DNA from: Tenggerimyces flavus
GTDB lineage: Bacteria; Actinomycetota; Actinomycetes; Propionibacteriales; Actinopolymorphaceae
Assembly (NCBI RefSeq): GCF_016907715.1
Contig: NZ_JAFBCM010000001.1
Location: forward strand, 5,022,001 to 5,086,000
Direction: 5' to 3'
DNA length: 64,000 bases
Below are positions 8,651 to 16,340 of this stretch, one piece after another (position 1 is the stretch's first letter; each line of letters opens with the position of its first letter). The notes beneath the pieces are model-generated. The model did not search any database, was not told the DNA's origin, and was given only the letters and a program-made list of their open reading frames with translations. Position numbers and translations under genes: made by a program.

Positions 8651-11256
8651 GGCTGCACCGGCTGGCGCTGAGTGACTTCCGCGGGGTCGAACGCCGCGAG
8701 CTGACCCTCGCCGACACCGGCGTGACCGTCGTCGTCGGCAACAACGAGACCGGCAAGTCGAGCCTGCTCGAGGCGTTGGCCCTGCTGTTCGACCTGCCCG
8801 ACGACTCCAAGGCCACCCGGCTGCGGGTCGTTCAGCCGGTGGGTCGCGACGTCGGCACCGAGGTCGAGGCGGACCTGTCGCTCGGGTCGGCACGCATGCG
8901 CTACCGCAAGCGCTGGTTCCGGCAGCGCGCCACCGAGCTGTCGGTGCAACCGGGCAGCCACACCTGGATCGGCCGCGAAGCGCACGACGAGGCGCACCGG
9001 TTGTTCACCCAGCACGTCGACGCCACGCTGTGGAATGCGTTGGTCGTCGGCCAGGGCGACGCGCTCGTCGCTCCGGTCGCGGGCAACGTGGCGCCCGTTC
9101 TCACCGCGTTGGACGAGGCGGCCGGCGGCGAGGTCGACCACGGCGCGTCGGTGCCGCTGGTCGAGGCCGTGCAGCGGGAGTATCTCCGCTACTTCACCCG
9201 GCTCGGCCGCACGACGGGGGAGTACGCGGCGGTGATCGTCGCGCACACTGACGCCGAACGAGTGGCCGCGACCGCCGACGCGCGGCTCGCGGAGGTCGAG
9301 CAGGACGTCGAACGAGCCCAGCGACTCGCGCGGGAACGAGCCGCGCTCCTGCACCGCATCTCCGACCACGCCGCGACGGTCGCCGACCTGGACAAGCGCC
9401 GGCAGCAGACCGCGGACCTGGTGACGGCCGCCGAGCTGGCGCGGACGGCGGTCGAGCTGGCCTCCGAACGCCACGCCGCCGCGACCGGGTTGGCCGAGCG
9501 CCGAGTCGTCCTGGTGAAGGCCGCGGACCAGCGCGCGAAGGCCGTGGCGGGCGCGACCGTGCAGGCACGCGAGGCCGCGGCCACGCTCAAGACGGCGGAA
9601 CGCGAGCTGGACAAGGCGAGTTCGGCCCTCCGCAAGGCGCGCGAGAAGCACGCGGCCGCCCGCGCCGACGCCGACGAGCTCGACCGCCAGGTGTCCCGGC
9701 AGCGCGACCGCGCCGACCTGGCCGAGCTGGACGCGACGCTCACCGCCGTGCAGGAGGCCTACGCGGCCGAGCGCGCCGCGAACGACATGCTCGAGCAGAA
9801 TCCGGTCGACGAGCGCTGCCTGGAGCGGGCCGAGTCCGCGCATCGTGCGGTGTTGGTGGCACGTTCGGCGTTGACGGCCGGCGCCCCGAAGGTCGAGATC
9901 CAGCGGCTCGGCGCGGCCGACGTCGTAGTGGGTCCGGACAAGGTGACGTCGGAACGTTCGATCACGGTCGACCGCACGGTGACCGTCGCTGTCGATGGCG
10001 TGGTCGAGGTGCGGATCAGCCCCGGAGACGGCGTCGCCGGGCTCGCCGCCGCGTTGTCGTCGGCGGAGCAGGCCGAACGAGCCGTCCTCGCCGACCTCGA
10101 CTGCGCCGACGTCGAGACGGTCCGGGCGACGGCGAAGAAGAGGGCGTCCGCCGTACGAGACCTGCAGGCGGCGCGGAAGCGGCTCGCCGAGCGGCTGCGC
10201 GGCTCGACGATCGAGCACCTGATCGCGCGTCAAGCCCAGCTTGCGGCGCGACTGGAGGAGTCGGCGGAGTTCGACGGCATGCTGCCGCTTGAGCTCGACG
10301 ACCTGCGGACCGATCTCGGCGCGGCGCGCACCGTCGAGGCCGACGCGGCCAAGGTGCTCGCGGTGGCCGAGAGTGAGGAATCCCAAGCCCGTAAGGCGTT
10401 CGAGACCGCAAGCAGCAACGCGACGGCGACGCGGGTACGAGCCGAGCAGGAGAACGAACGGCGCGACGACGCCGTCGCCGCCCTCGCCACGGCTCGTGAT
10501 GCGCAGACCGACGCCGTGGTCACCGAGCTCGTACGATCGGCGACAGCTACGCTCGCGGAGGCGAACGCGTCGTGCGGCAAGGCCGAGGCCGCACTCGCGG
10601 CGAGCGGCGCCGAACGCGTGGTGGCCGAGCTCGCCGCGGCGGTGGAGTTGCGCGACCAACTGGCCGAGGAGGCCGAAGAACTGCACGGCGAGCTGCGGCG
10701 GATCGAAGGCCGGCTGGAGATGGCCGGCGCGCAGGGCCTGGCGTCGGAGCGAGACCGGCTGCAGGCCGAGCTGGCCCAGGCAGCCGCGCGCCGTTCGGTG
10801 ATCGAGCGCCGTGCGCTCGCCGCCCGACGGCTCTCCGAGACGCTCGCCCGGCACCGCGCCGACACGCGTCGCCGGTTCGCCGCGCCCTTGCGCGACCAGG
10901 TGGAGTCGCTCGGCCGGGAGCTGTACGGCCCGACGTTCTCGGTGACGCTGGGGGAGGAGCTCGAGGTCGCCTACCGCCAGATCGAGGGCGTCCAGCTCCC
11001 CGTGACCTCACTGTCCACCGGCGCCCGCGAACAGCTGGCCATCCTGGTCCGCTTGGCGATCGCCGGCCTGACCGCGACCGACGGCACCGGCGTCCCGGTG
11101 ATCCTCGACGACGCCCTGGGCTGGTCCGACCCCAGCCGCCTCAAGTCCATGGGCTCCCTGCTCGCCAAGGTCGGCGAGTCCTCCCAAGTCCTGCTGCTGA
11201 CCTCGGTCCCCGACCGCTACGCCTGGGTCCCGAACGCCAAGGTCATCCACTTCTAG
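8647..11256 (+). CDS. SbcC/Rad50-like AAA ATPase without zinc hook
   Basis: An 869-aa partner of the SbcD-like nuclease. The N-terminal ATPase lobe has Walker A GNNETGKSS (residues 31-39), two long Ala/Glu/Arg-rich coiled-coil arms follow (about 200-395 and 480-720), and the C-terminal lobe has an ABC-like LSTGAREQL signature and Walker B VPVILDDALGW (about 816-826). Between the arms, where Rad50/SbcC carry a CxxC zinc hook, there is a Val-rich, probably beta-structured insert (VEIQRLGAADVVVG and ITVDRTVTVAVDGVVEVRI) and no CxxC. It is also shorter than typical SbcC (over 1000 aa). A related YhaN-type assignment is possible. Confidence 0.85.
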   Translation: MRLHRLALSDFRGVERRELTLADTGVTVVVGNNETGKSSLLEALALLFDLPDDSKATRLRVVQPVGRDVGTEVEADLSLGSARMRYRKRWFRQRATELSVQPGSHTWIGREAHDEAHRLFTQHVDATLWNALVVGQGDALVAPVAGNVAPVLTALDEAAGGEVDHGASVPLVEAVQREYLRYFTRLGRTTGEYAAVIVAHTDAERVAATADARLAEVEQDVERAQRLARERAALLHRISDHAATVADLDKRRQQTADLVTAAELARTAVELASERHAAATGLAERRVVLVKAADQRAKAVAGATVQAREAAATLKTAERELDKASSALRKAREKHAAARADADELDRQVSRQRDRADLAELDATLTAVQEAYAAERAANDMLEQNPVDERCLERAESAHRAVLVARSALTAGAPKVEIQRLGAADVVVGPDKVTSERSITVDRTVTVAVDGVVEVRISPGDGVAGLAAALSSAEQAERAVLADLDCADVETVRATAKKRASAVRDLQAARKRLAERLRGSTIEHLIARQAQLAARLEESAEFDGMLPLELDDLRTDLGAARTVEADAAKVLAVAESEESQARKAFETASSNATATRVRAEQENERRDDAVAALATARDAQTDAVVTELVRSATATLAEANASCGKAEAALAASGAERVVAELAAAVELRDQLAEEAEELHGELRRIEGRLEMAGAQGLASERDRLQAELAQAAARRSVIERRALAARRLSETLARHRADTRRRFAAPLRDQVESLGRELYGPTFSVTLGEELEVAYRQIEGVQLPVTSLSTGAREQLAILVRLAIAGLTATDGTGVPVILDDALGWSDPSRLKSMGSLLAKVGESSQVLLLTSVPDRYAWVPNAKVIHF

Positions 11257-11262
11257 TTCTGC

Positions 11263-12126
11263 CTAGTCCAGCGCGACGCGTTCGGGGTGGGAGTAGAGGA
11301 CGAAGCGTTCGTTGCGGACGAAGCCGGCGAGGGTCATGCCGAAGCGCTTGGCGAGGTCGACGGCGAGGCTGGAAGGCGCCCCCACCGCGGCGATGAAGGG
11401 GATGCCGGCGGCGAGGGCCTTCTGGGTGATCTCGTAGCCCGCACGCCCGCTCACCATCAGCACGGTGTCGGAGAGCGGCAGCTTGTCGTTCAGCAGCGCC
11501 CAGCCCACCAGCTTGTCCACCGCGTTGTGCCTCCCGATGTCCTCCCGCGCACACAGCAATGTGCCGTCGGCGGAGAACAAGCCCGACCCGTGCAGGCCAC
11601 CGGTACGCGTGAACACGTTCTGCGTCTCGCGAAGCCGATCCGCCAACGTGTGCAGGACTTCCGGCTCCACCACCGGCCCCGAAGCAACCGGCGAGCACCC
11701 GCGCAGCTCCAGCTCGTCGAGGCTCTTCTTCCCACACACCCCGCACGCCGACGTCGCCGCGCCGTACCGGGGCGCGGGCAGGTGCTGGGCCGGGCGAGTG
11801 AGCTCGACGGTGACCACGTTGTACAGCTGCTCCGGCGTCAGCGACGCATCCACGCAGTACGCGACCCGCCGTACGTCCGACGACGAGGCAATGATCCCCT
11901 CCGACGACAGAAACCCTGCCGCGAGCTCGAAGTCCGCCCCCGGAGTCCGCATCGTCACGACCAACGAACGGGCCTCCGACCCCGGCTGCGCCAGCCGGAT
12001 CTCCAGCGGCTCCTCGGTCGCCAGCTGGTCGTCGCGGTACCGCGAGTCGGAGCCGTTCACCTCGCGCACCCGTACGCGCACGACGGTGCCCGGTCGCTTC
12101 CGCCCGACCGTCAGCTCCTCGGTCAT
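11263..12126 (-). CDS. fdhD: FdhD, formate dehydrogenase accessory sulfurtransferase
   Basis: A 287-aa protein that carries sulfur from a cysteine desulfurase to the molybdenum cofactor of formate dehydrogenase. The active-site loop is SACGVCGKK (Cys128, Cys131). Other family landmarks are FELAAGFLSSEGII, REDIGRHNAVDKLVG and MVSGRAGYEI. ATG 12126 overlaps the stop of the upstream dioxygenase gene (ATGA), so the two are translationally coupled. No formate dehydrogenase gene lies in the window, so its client must be elsewhere. Confidence 0.95.
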   Translation of the reverse strand: MTEELTVGRKRPGTVVRVRVREVNGSDSRYRDDQLATEEPLEIRLAQPGSEARSLVVTMRTPGADFELAAGFLSSEGIIASSSDVRRVAYCVDASLTPEQLYNVVTVELTRPAQHLPAPRYGAATSACGVCGKKSLDELELRGCSPVASGPVVEPEVLHTLADRLRETQNVFTRTGGLHGSGLFSADGTLLCAREDIGRHNAVDKLVGWALLNDKLPLSDTVLMVSGRAGYEITQKALAAGIPFIAAVGAPSSLAVDLAKRFGMTLAGFVRNERFVLYSHPERVALD

Positions 12127-13082
12127 GCCTGCTCCGGAAGGTGCAGAGCCGGAAGGTTGCGCTGGATCTCCTCGCGGTTCGGCTCCAACCACGGCGGCAG
12201 CCGCAGGTGCCGGCCCAGCTCGAGCAGCGGCTCGTCCACCGCGAACCCCGGCGGATCCGTCGCGATCTCCAGCAGTACGCCGCCCGGCTCGCGGAAGTAG
12301 ATCGAACGGAAGTAGTTCCGGTCGAGGATCTGCGTCACGTTCAGCCCCTGCTCGACGAGCTCGTCGCGCCACACCTCCTGTGCCGCGTCGTCCGGCGCCC
12401 GCCAGGCGATGTGGTGCACCGTTCCGGCGGCGACCAGACCGCGTGGCGCCGACGGGTCGCTGACCAGGTCGACCAGAGCGCCCGAGCCGCCAGAACCACC
12501 GTCGGCGGAGAACCGCACCCCGTCGCCCGACTCCTCGACGAGCCCGAACCCGAGGTCGTCGGCGAACAGCCCGGCCGTCTTCTCGTGGTCGTCCTCGGTC
12601 AGCGTCACCGCGTGCAGCGCGCGGACGGCGTACGAGTCACCCACCGGCCCCTTCGTCCACGGCACGCTGCGGCCGTCCTCCTCGTGCTCGACCAGCTCGA
12701 CGATCAACCCGTCCGGGTCGTGCAGCGACAGCGCCACCTCCGAGCCGCGGTCCTCGATCTCCGACGTCGCGATGTCGAGCTGGGCCAGCCGCGACCGCCA
12801 CCAGCCGAGCGAGCCCTCCGGCACCGTGAACGCGGTCCGCGTGACCTGCCCGGTGCCGTGCACACCCGGCTTGGCGTTCGGCCACGGGAAGAACGTGAGG
12901 ATCGTGCCGGGCGTCCCGACCTCGTCGGCGTAGTAGAGGTGATAGGTGTCGGGGGCGTCGAAGTTCACGGTCTGCTTGACCAAACGCATGCCGAGCACGT
13001 TCAGGTAGAAGTCGGCGTTGGCCTGCGGGTCGGTCGCTATCGCCGTGACGTGGTGCAGGCCAGCGGGACGAACGGTGGTCAT
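12123..13082 (-). CDS. VOC-family ring-cleaving dioxygenase (MhqO/LinE-like)
   Basis: A 319-aa protein with two glyoxalase/vicinal-oxygen-chelate modules: LHHVTAIATDPQANADFYL (about 9-130) and ALHAVTLTEDDHEKTA (about 150-290). Metal ligands are likely His10 and the Glu in VLLEIATDPPGF. The family includes hydroquinone-specific ring-cleaving dioxygenases linked to quinone or electrophile stress. Start ATG 13082 (MTTVRPAG) follows GGAGGGCGCG; an upstream in-frame start at 13142 lacks such a site. It is coupled to fdhD. The substrate is inferred only. Confidence 0.88.
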   Translation of the reverse strand: MTTVRPAGLHHVTAIATDPQANADFYLNVLGMRLVKQTVNFDAPDTYHLYYADEVGTPGTILTFFPWPNAKPGVHGTGQVTRTAFTVPEGSLGWWRSRLAQLDIATSEIEDRGSEVALSLHDPDGLIVELVEHEEDGRSVPWTKGPVGDSYAVRALHAVTLTEDDHEKTAGLFADDLGFGLVEESGDGVRFSADGGSGGSGALVDLVSDPSAPRGLVAAGTVHHIAWRAPDDAAQEVWRDELVEQGLNVTQILDRNYFRSIYFREPGGVLLEIATDPPGFAVDEPLLELGRHLRLPPWLEPNREEIQRNLPALHLPEQA

Positions 13083-13207
13083 CGCGCCCTCCGGTGGGTC
13101 GACACGGTTGGTCGACACCGCCCATCTTGCTCCCTCGGGCACGAAAACCGAATGACTCGGCGGCCTCGCGCCGCCTACGATCGCGCCCGTGATGAGAACC
13201 CTTGGCT

Positions 13208-13227
13208 AGTGCGGTTTAGACCGCACT
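13208..13227. promoter_or_regulatory. Perfect 8-bp inverted repeat, possible operator
   Basis: AGTGCGGT-TTAG-ACCGCACT lies in the 245-bp interval between the divergent dioxygenase and TrmH-family genes. It is too short and lacks a T-run to be a good terminator, so an operator for either gene is more likely. Confidence 0.4.
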
Positions 13228-13327
13228 GCCACGCCTGGGTGACCGTCGGGAGACGCCCACCCTCACATGCTGTTGCCGCGGCTTAGGAAGGGCCGCCGCC
13301 AGCCTCACGCCTTCTCTTCACCGCATC

Positions 13328-14161
13328 ATGCCTTCCTGGAGCGCATCCATCATGGCGCTGCTACACATCGGCCTTCAGCACCCTGTCTTCCGCGAGCTCC
13401 TCACGCTGCGCAGGAACGAAGGCCGCTCCACACCCGACCGCATCGTCGTCGAGGGAGCCTGGGAGCACGAACAGCTCCTCACCAGCGGCGCCGTAGTCGA
13501 GTCGTTCTTCTGGTGCCCGGAAGCCTCGCAGAGCGAACGGGCCCAGAAGTACGCCGCCGAGACGAGCACGACCGCGCTCGCGTCGTACCGGATCTCCGAA
13601 CGGGCGCTCGCCCGGCTGACCCGCCAGGGCCGGCCGGACGGGTTGCTCTCGGTCGCCCGGCTCCCCAGCTGGGAGCCCTCGGAGTTCCGGTTCGGCCGGT
13701 CCGGGCTCGTGCTCGTCGCCGACGGAGTCGAGTACGCCGGCAACCTCGGCACGCTGATCCGTACGGTCGATGCCGCGCGCGCCGACTGCCTCGTCCTCAC
13801 CAACCGCCGGGCCCGCCGCAGCCACCCGAAGGTGCTGTCAGCGAGCCGGGGGATGGTGCTCCGGACGCCGGTCGTCGAGTTCGACACGGTGTCGGCGTCG
13901 GCCGACTGGCTTCGCGAGCACGGCTTCCACGTGCTGCTCGCGGATCCGGGGACGAGCGTGAGCTACCGGTCCGTCGACTACGCGGCCGCCCCCACGGCGA
14001 TCGTGGTCGGTTCCGAGGGCTCCGGCCTGCCACCGGAATGGCGATCGCAGGGCTTCGAGGCCGTCTCGATCCCCATGCTCGGCTTGGCGGACTCGCTCAA
14101 CGTCGCCCTGTCTGCTGGGATCCTTCTATTCGAGGCACGGGCACACAAGAACGGCTGGTAG
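13328..14161 (+). CDS. TrmH/SpoU-family RNA 2'-O-methyltransferase
   Basis: A 277-aa SPOUT-class RNA ribose methyltransferase. The C-terminal catalytic domain shows the three SpoU motifs: NLGTLIRTVDAA (motif 1, catalytic Arg), IVVGSEGSGLP (motif 2, SAM-binding knot), and IPMLGLADSLNVALSAGIL (motif 3). The N-terminal about 110 residues form a substrate-binding domain. The fold is shared by tRNA, 23S rRNA and thiopeptide-resistance methyltransferases; the N-terminus is too unlike TsnR to claim resistance. An alternative start at 13352 (MALLHIGL) is equally plausible. Confidence 0.9.
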   Translation: MPSWSASIMALLHIGLQHPVFRELLTLRRNEGRSTPDRIVVEGAWEHEQLLTSGAVVESFFWCPEASQSERAQKYAAETSTTALASYRISERALARLTRQGRPDGLLSVARLPSWEPSEFRFGRSGLVLVADGVEYAGNLGTLIRTVDAARADCLVLTNRRARRSHPKVLSASRGMVLRTPVVEFDTVSASADWLREHGFHVLLADPGTSVSYRSVDYAAAPTAIVVGSEGSGLPPEWRSQGFEAVSIPMLGLADSLNVALSAGILLFEARAHKNGW

Positions 14162-14162
14162 G

Positions 14163-14266
14163 AAGGATCCCCTCAGGATGCCGCGCCGTCGACTGTTGTC
14201 ATCGCCGGGCCGGTACCGGATGTTCACCGCGCTCCTGGTCTGGCGTGGCGTCCGGAGGGGATCCTT
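14163..14266. repeat. 12-bp inverted repeat downstream of the methyltransferase gene
   Basis: AAGGATCCCCTC (14163-14174) and its exact complement GAGGGGATCCTT (14255-14266) flank about 80 nt just past the SpoU stop codon. It may form a long-range hairpin at the 3' end of the mRNA; no coding signal was found inside. Confidence 0.5.
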
Positions 14267-14277
14267 ACTTGGGAGTC

Positions 14278-14316
14278 ACCGGATCGTCGACCCCGACCAC
14301 GGGCCGACGATCCGGT
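14278..14316. terminator. Hairpin between convergent genes
   Basis: Perfect 12-bp arms (ACCGGATCGTCG 14278-14289 and 14305-14316) with a 15-nt loop lie 6 bp from the VWA gene stop, between two convergent genes. There is no U-tract, so termination is inferred from position and stem strength. Confidence 0.55.
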
Positions 14317-14321
14317 GGGAG

Positions 14322-16067
14322 TCAGCTACGGCAGGAGCCGCGGCACTCACGGCTGAGCAGGGCGTCGATGACGATGCTCTGCATGTCCTCGGTGTTCTGC
14401 GCCTTGAACGCCTGGCCACCCATCGCGTCGGCCAGCTGGCGGAGCACGCCGATGTCGGCGTCCGGGCCGAGGCCCACCAGGATCACCTGGATCGGCTTGT
14501 CCGCGGTCGTCTCGTTCCGCAGCTGCCGGACCAGCGTCTCCAGGTTCGTGTTGGAGACGTTGTCGTCCTTGCCGTCGGTCAGCAGCACCATCGTGTTCGA
14601 CCGGCCGCTCTCGAAGTTCTGCCTCGCCGAGCGGTACGCAGCCAGCACGGTGTCGTAGAGGCCGGTGTTCCCGGCGACCTGGCGCGGCAGGCCGTCCAGC
14701 GCCTTCACGGCGTTCTGGCGATGAACGGGATCCAGCGCGTTCACCTCGACCAGCGAACGGTAGTCCTCGTCGTTCGGACCCAGGTTCTGGGAGAAGATCC
14801 ACAGACCGAACTTTGCCGAGTTCGGGTAGTACGTGAGCGCCGTCTTCGCGGCCTGGCGGGCGAGCTCGATCCGGGTCGAACCGCTGCCCTCGGCCTTGCT
14901 GCCCATCGTCCCGGACACGTCGACCACCGTGAGCAGGCGCGGGTCGAGCGTGACCGCGGCCCACGTACGCAGGATGTCGTCGGCGTCGGTCGGCGCCAGC
15001 ACCGGCTTGAGCTCGGGCGGCAGCTTCACCGCCTTCGGGTCCGGTACGGTCTTCGACACCGAGTCGCGGAAGCCGGCGTCGTGCAGGACCTTCTTCCCGG
15101 CCTCGCTCTCGGCGTACCGGATCAGCGTCTTGCCGGCCTCGATCGTCGGGTCGAGCTCGACGTCCTCGTTGCCGAGCATCACCGCGTAGATCGGATAGTC
15201 GAACATCACCGTTCCGGTCGTCGGAACGATCGCCGTCAGGTCGGCGTCCGGGTTGGCCTTGGCAGTCTTCAGGAACTGCTGCTCCGACGTCGGCACCGCG
15301 TGCTTCAGCCCGGTCGACGCCCGGCCGAGTTCCTCGGTCAGGTCCTTCACCCGGTCCTGCGCGCGCTCGATGATCGTGCGGCCGATGCGTTCACGGGACT
15401 CCACGCGGTCGCCGCGGATCGTCCGCCGGATGCCGAGCAGCGCCTGCAGCGTGGTCATCGACTTGTCCGGGTCGGCCAGCGCGACCTTGCCCTTGGCGGT
15501 CATGTCGGCCCAGTTCCCGGCGATCGGCCGCAGCTGCGCGGCCTGCGCCTTCGTGGTCGCGACCACGAGCGGGGACAGCGCCATCGACGCCTTCATCGGC
15601 AGCAGGCGGTCACCGAGGATGCCGGTCCGGCCGAGCCACGCCTCCGAGTCGGGGATCCACAGGTTCGGCGTGTCGCTCTCGTCGTCGCCGTTCGCGAGCA
15701 GGTTGAAGACCTCGATCGACGTGACGCCGCGGACCGTGAACGACAGACAGATGTCGTTCACCGAAGCCTTGTCGTCGGTGATCTGCTTGGTGATCGCGCG
15801 AACGGGAGCCTCGAGCTCCGGCGTGACCGAGATCGCGACCTCCTGCGAACCCGTGCAGGTCGGGCGCTTGGCCACGTTGTTCTTGTTGTCGAACACCTGA
15901 ACCGCGACGTACGCGACGAGCACGACGCCGAGAATTGCCGCCGCGGCAGCAAACACCCGACCGTGGCCACGAAGGCCCCGGCTGGGCGCGCTGTAGGCCT
16001 GCTGACGATCCGGCGACGGTCCACCGGGTCGACGAGGCCCGTTTGACGCGGCATGACGTCCGGGCAT
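14322..16067 (-). CDS. Membrane-anchored solute-binding/VWA hybrid protein, paralogue 1
   Basis: A 581-aa protein. A short basic N-terminus and one membrane helix (about residues 36-57) lead to an extracytoplasmic region resembling bacterial extracellular solute-binding proteins (about 75-360), then a C-terminal von Willebrand factor A domain with the MIDAS motif DVSGTM (Asp383) and the later TGLYDT and LLTDGKDDN elements. VWA domains bind ligands through a metal ion. The start is ATG 16067 (MPGRHAASNG), behind GGAGG; the next gene starts with the same MPGRH. The two genes are tandem duplicates, each apparently with its own upstream region. The ligand is unknown. Confidence 0.85.
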   Translation of the reverse strand: MPGRHAASNGPRRPGGPSPDRQQAYSAPSRGLRGHGRVFAAAAAILGVVLVAYVAVQVFDNKNNVAKRPTCTGSQEVAISVTPELEAPVRAITKQITDDKASVNDICLSFTVRGVTSIEVFNLLANGDDESDTPNLWIPDSEAWLGRTGILGDRLLPMKASMALSPLVVATTKAQAAQLRPIAGNWADMTAKGKVALADPDKSMTTLQALLGIRRTIRGDRVESRERIGRTIIERAQDRVKDLTEELGRASTGLKHAVPTSEQQFLKTAKANPDADLTAIVPTTGTVMFDYPIYAVMLGNEDVELDPTIEAGKTLIRYAESEAGKKVLHDAGFRDSVSKTVPDPKAVKLPPELKPVLAPTDADDILRTWAAVTLDPRLLTVVDVSGTMGSKAEGSGSTRIELARQAAKTALTYYPNSAKFGLWIFSQNLGPNDEDYRSLVEVNALDPVHRQNAVKALDGLPRQVAGNTGLYDTVLAAYRSARQNFESGRSNTMVLLTDGKDDNVSNTNLETLVRQLRNETTADKPIQVILVGLGPDADIGVLRQLADAMGGQAFKAQNTEDMQSIVIDALLSRECRGSCRS

Positions 16068-16109
16068 GTAGGTACAGTCCTCCAGTTCCCCCCTGTACGA
16101 CGCGCCGAC

Positions 16110-16138
16110 AGTACAGGAAAGTGACACTCCGTGGTCAA
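16110..16138 (-). promoter_or_regulatory. Promoter of VWA hybrid paralogue 1
   Basis: On the minus strand, -35 TTGACC (16133-16138), a 17-nt spacer and -10 TGTACT (16110-16115). The leader to ATG 16067 is about 36 nt. The rest of the 273-bp interval up to 16340 shows nothing else recognisable. Confidence 0.55.
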
Positions 16139-16340
16139 TGGGGCGAATCTGTGCCTGATCGACTACACGGCGTCATAACTGCCGGTCAAGGCGGTGAAAC
16201 AGCGCACATTGAGGACATCCGGGACAGCCCGTTTTGGCCGTGGTTAACAATATGCGTCGCCTCTGCGGCATCGCCACGGGTTCGACCGACCTGTCTCGGA
16301 GCGGCCAAACAGATCAATTCAGACACTTCTCACTCCGCCC

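Noticed and set aside
9879-10020. A zinc hook in the SbcC-like protein
   Set aside because: No CxxC exists between the coiled-coil arms; the segment is a Val-rich insert.
8104-10854. A 916-codon open frame antisense to the SbcC-like gene
   Set aside because: Long antisense frames are common in high-GC DNA; this one has no domain, and the sense strand encodes a clear ATPase with Walker motifs.
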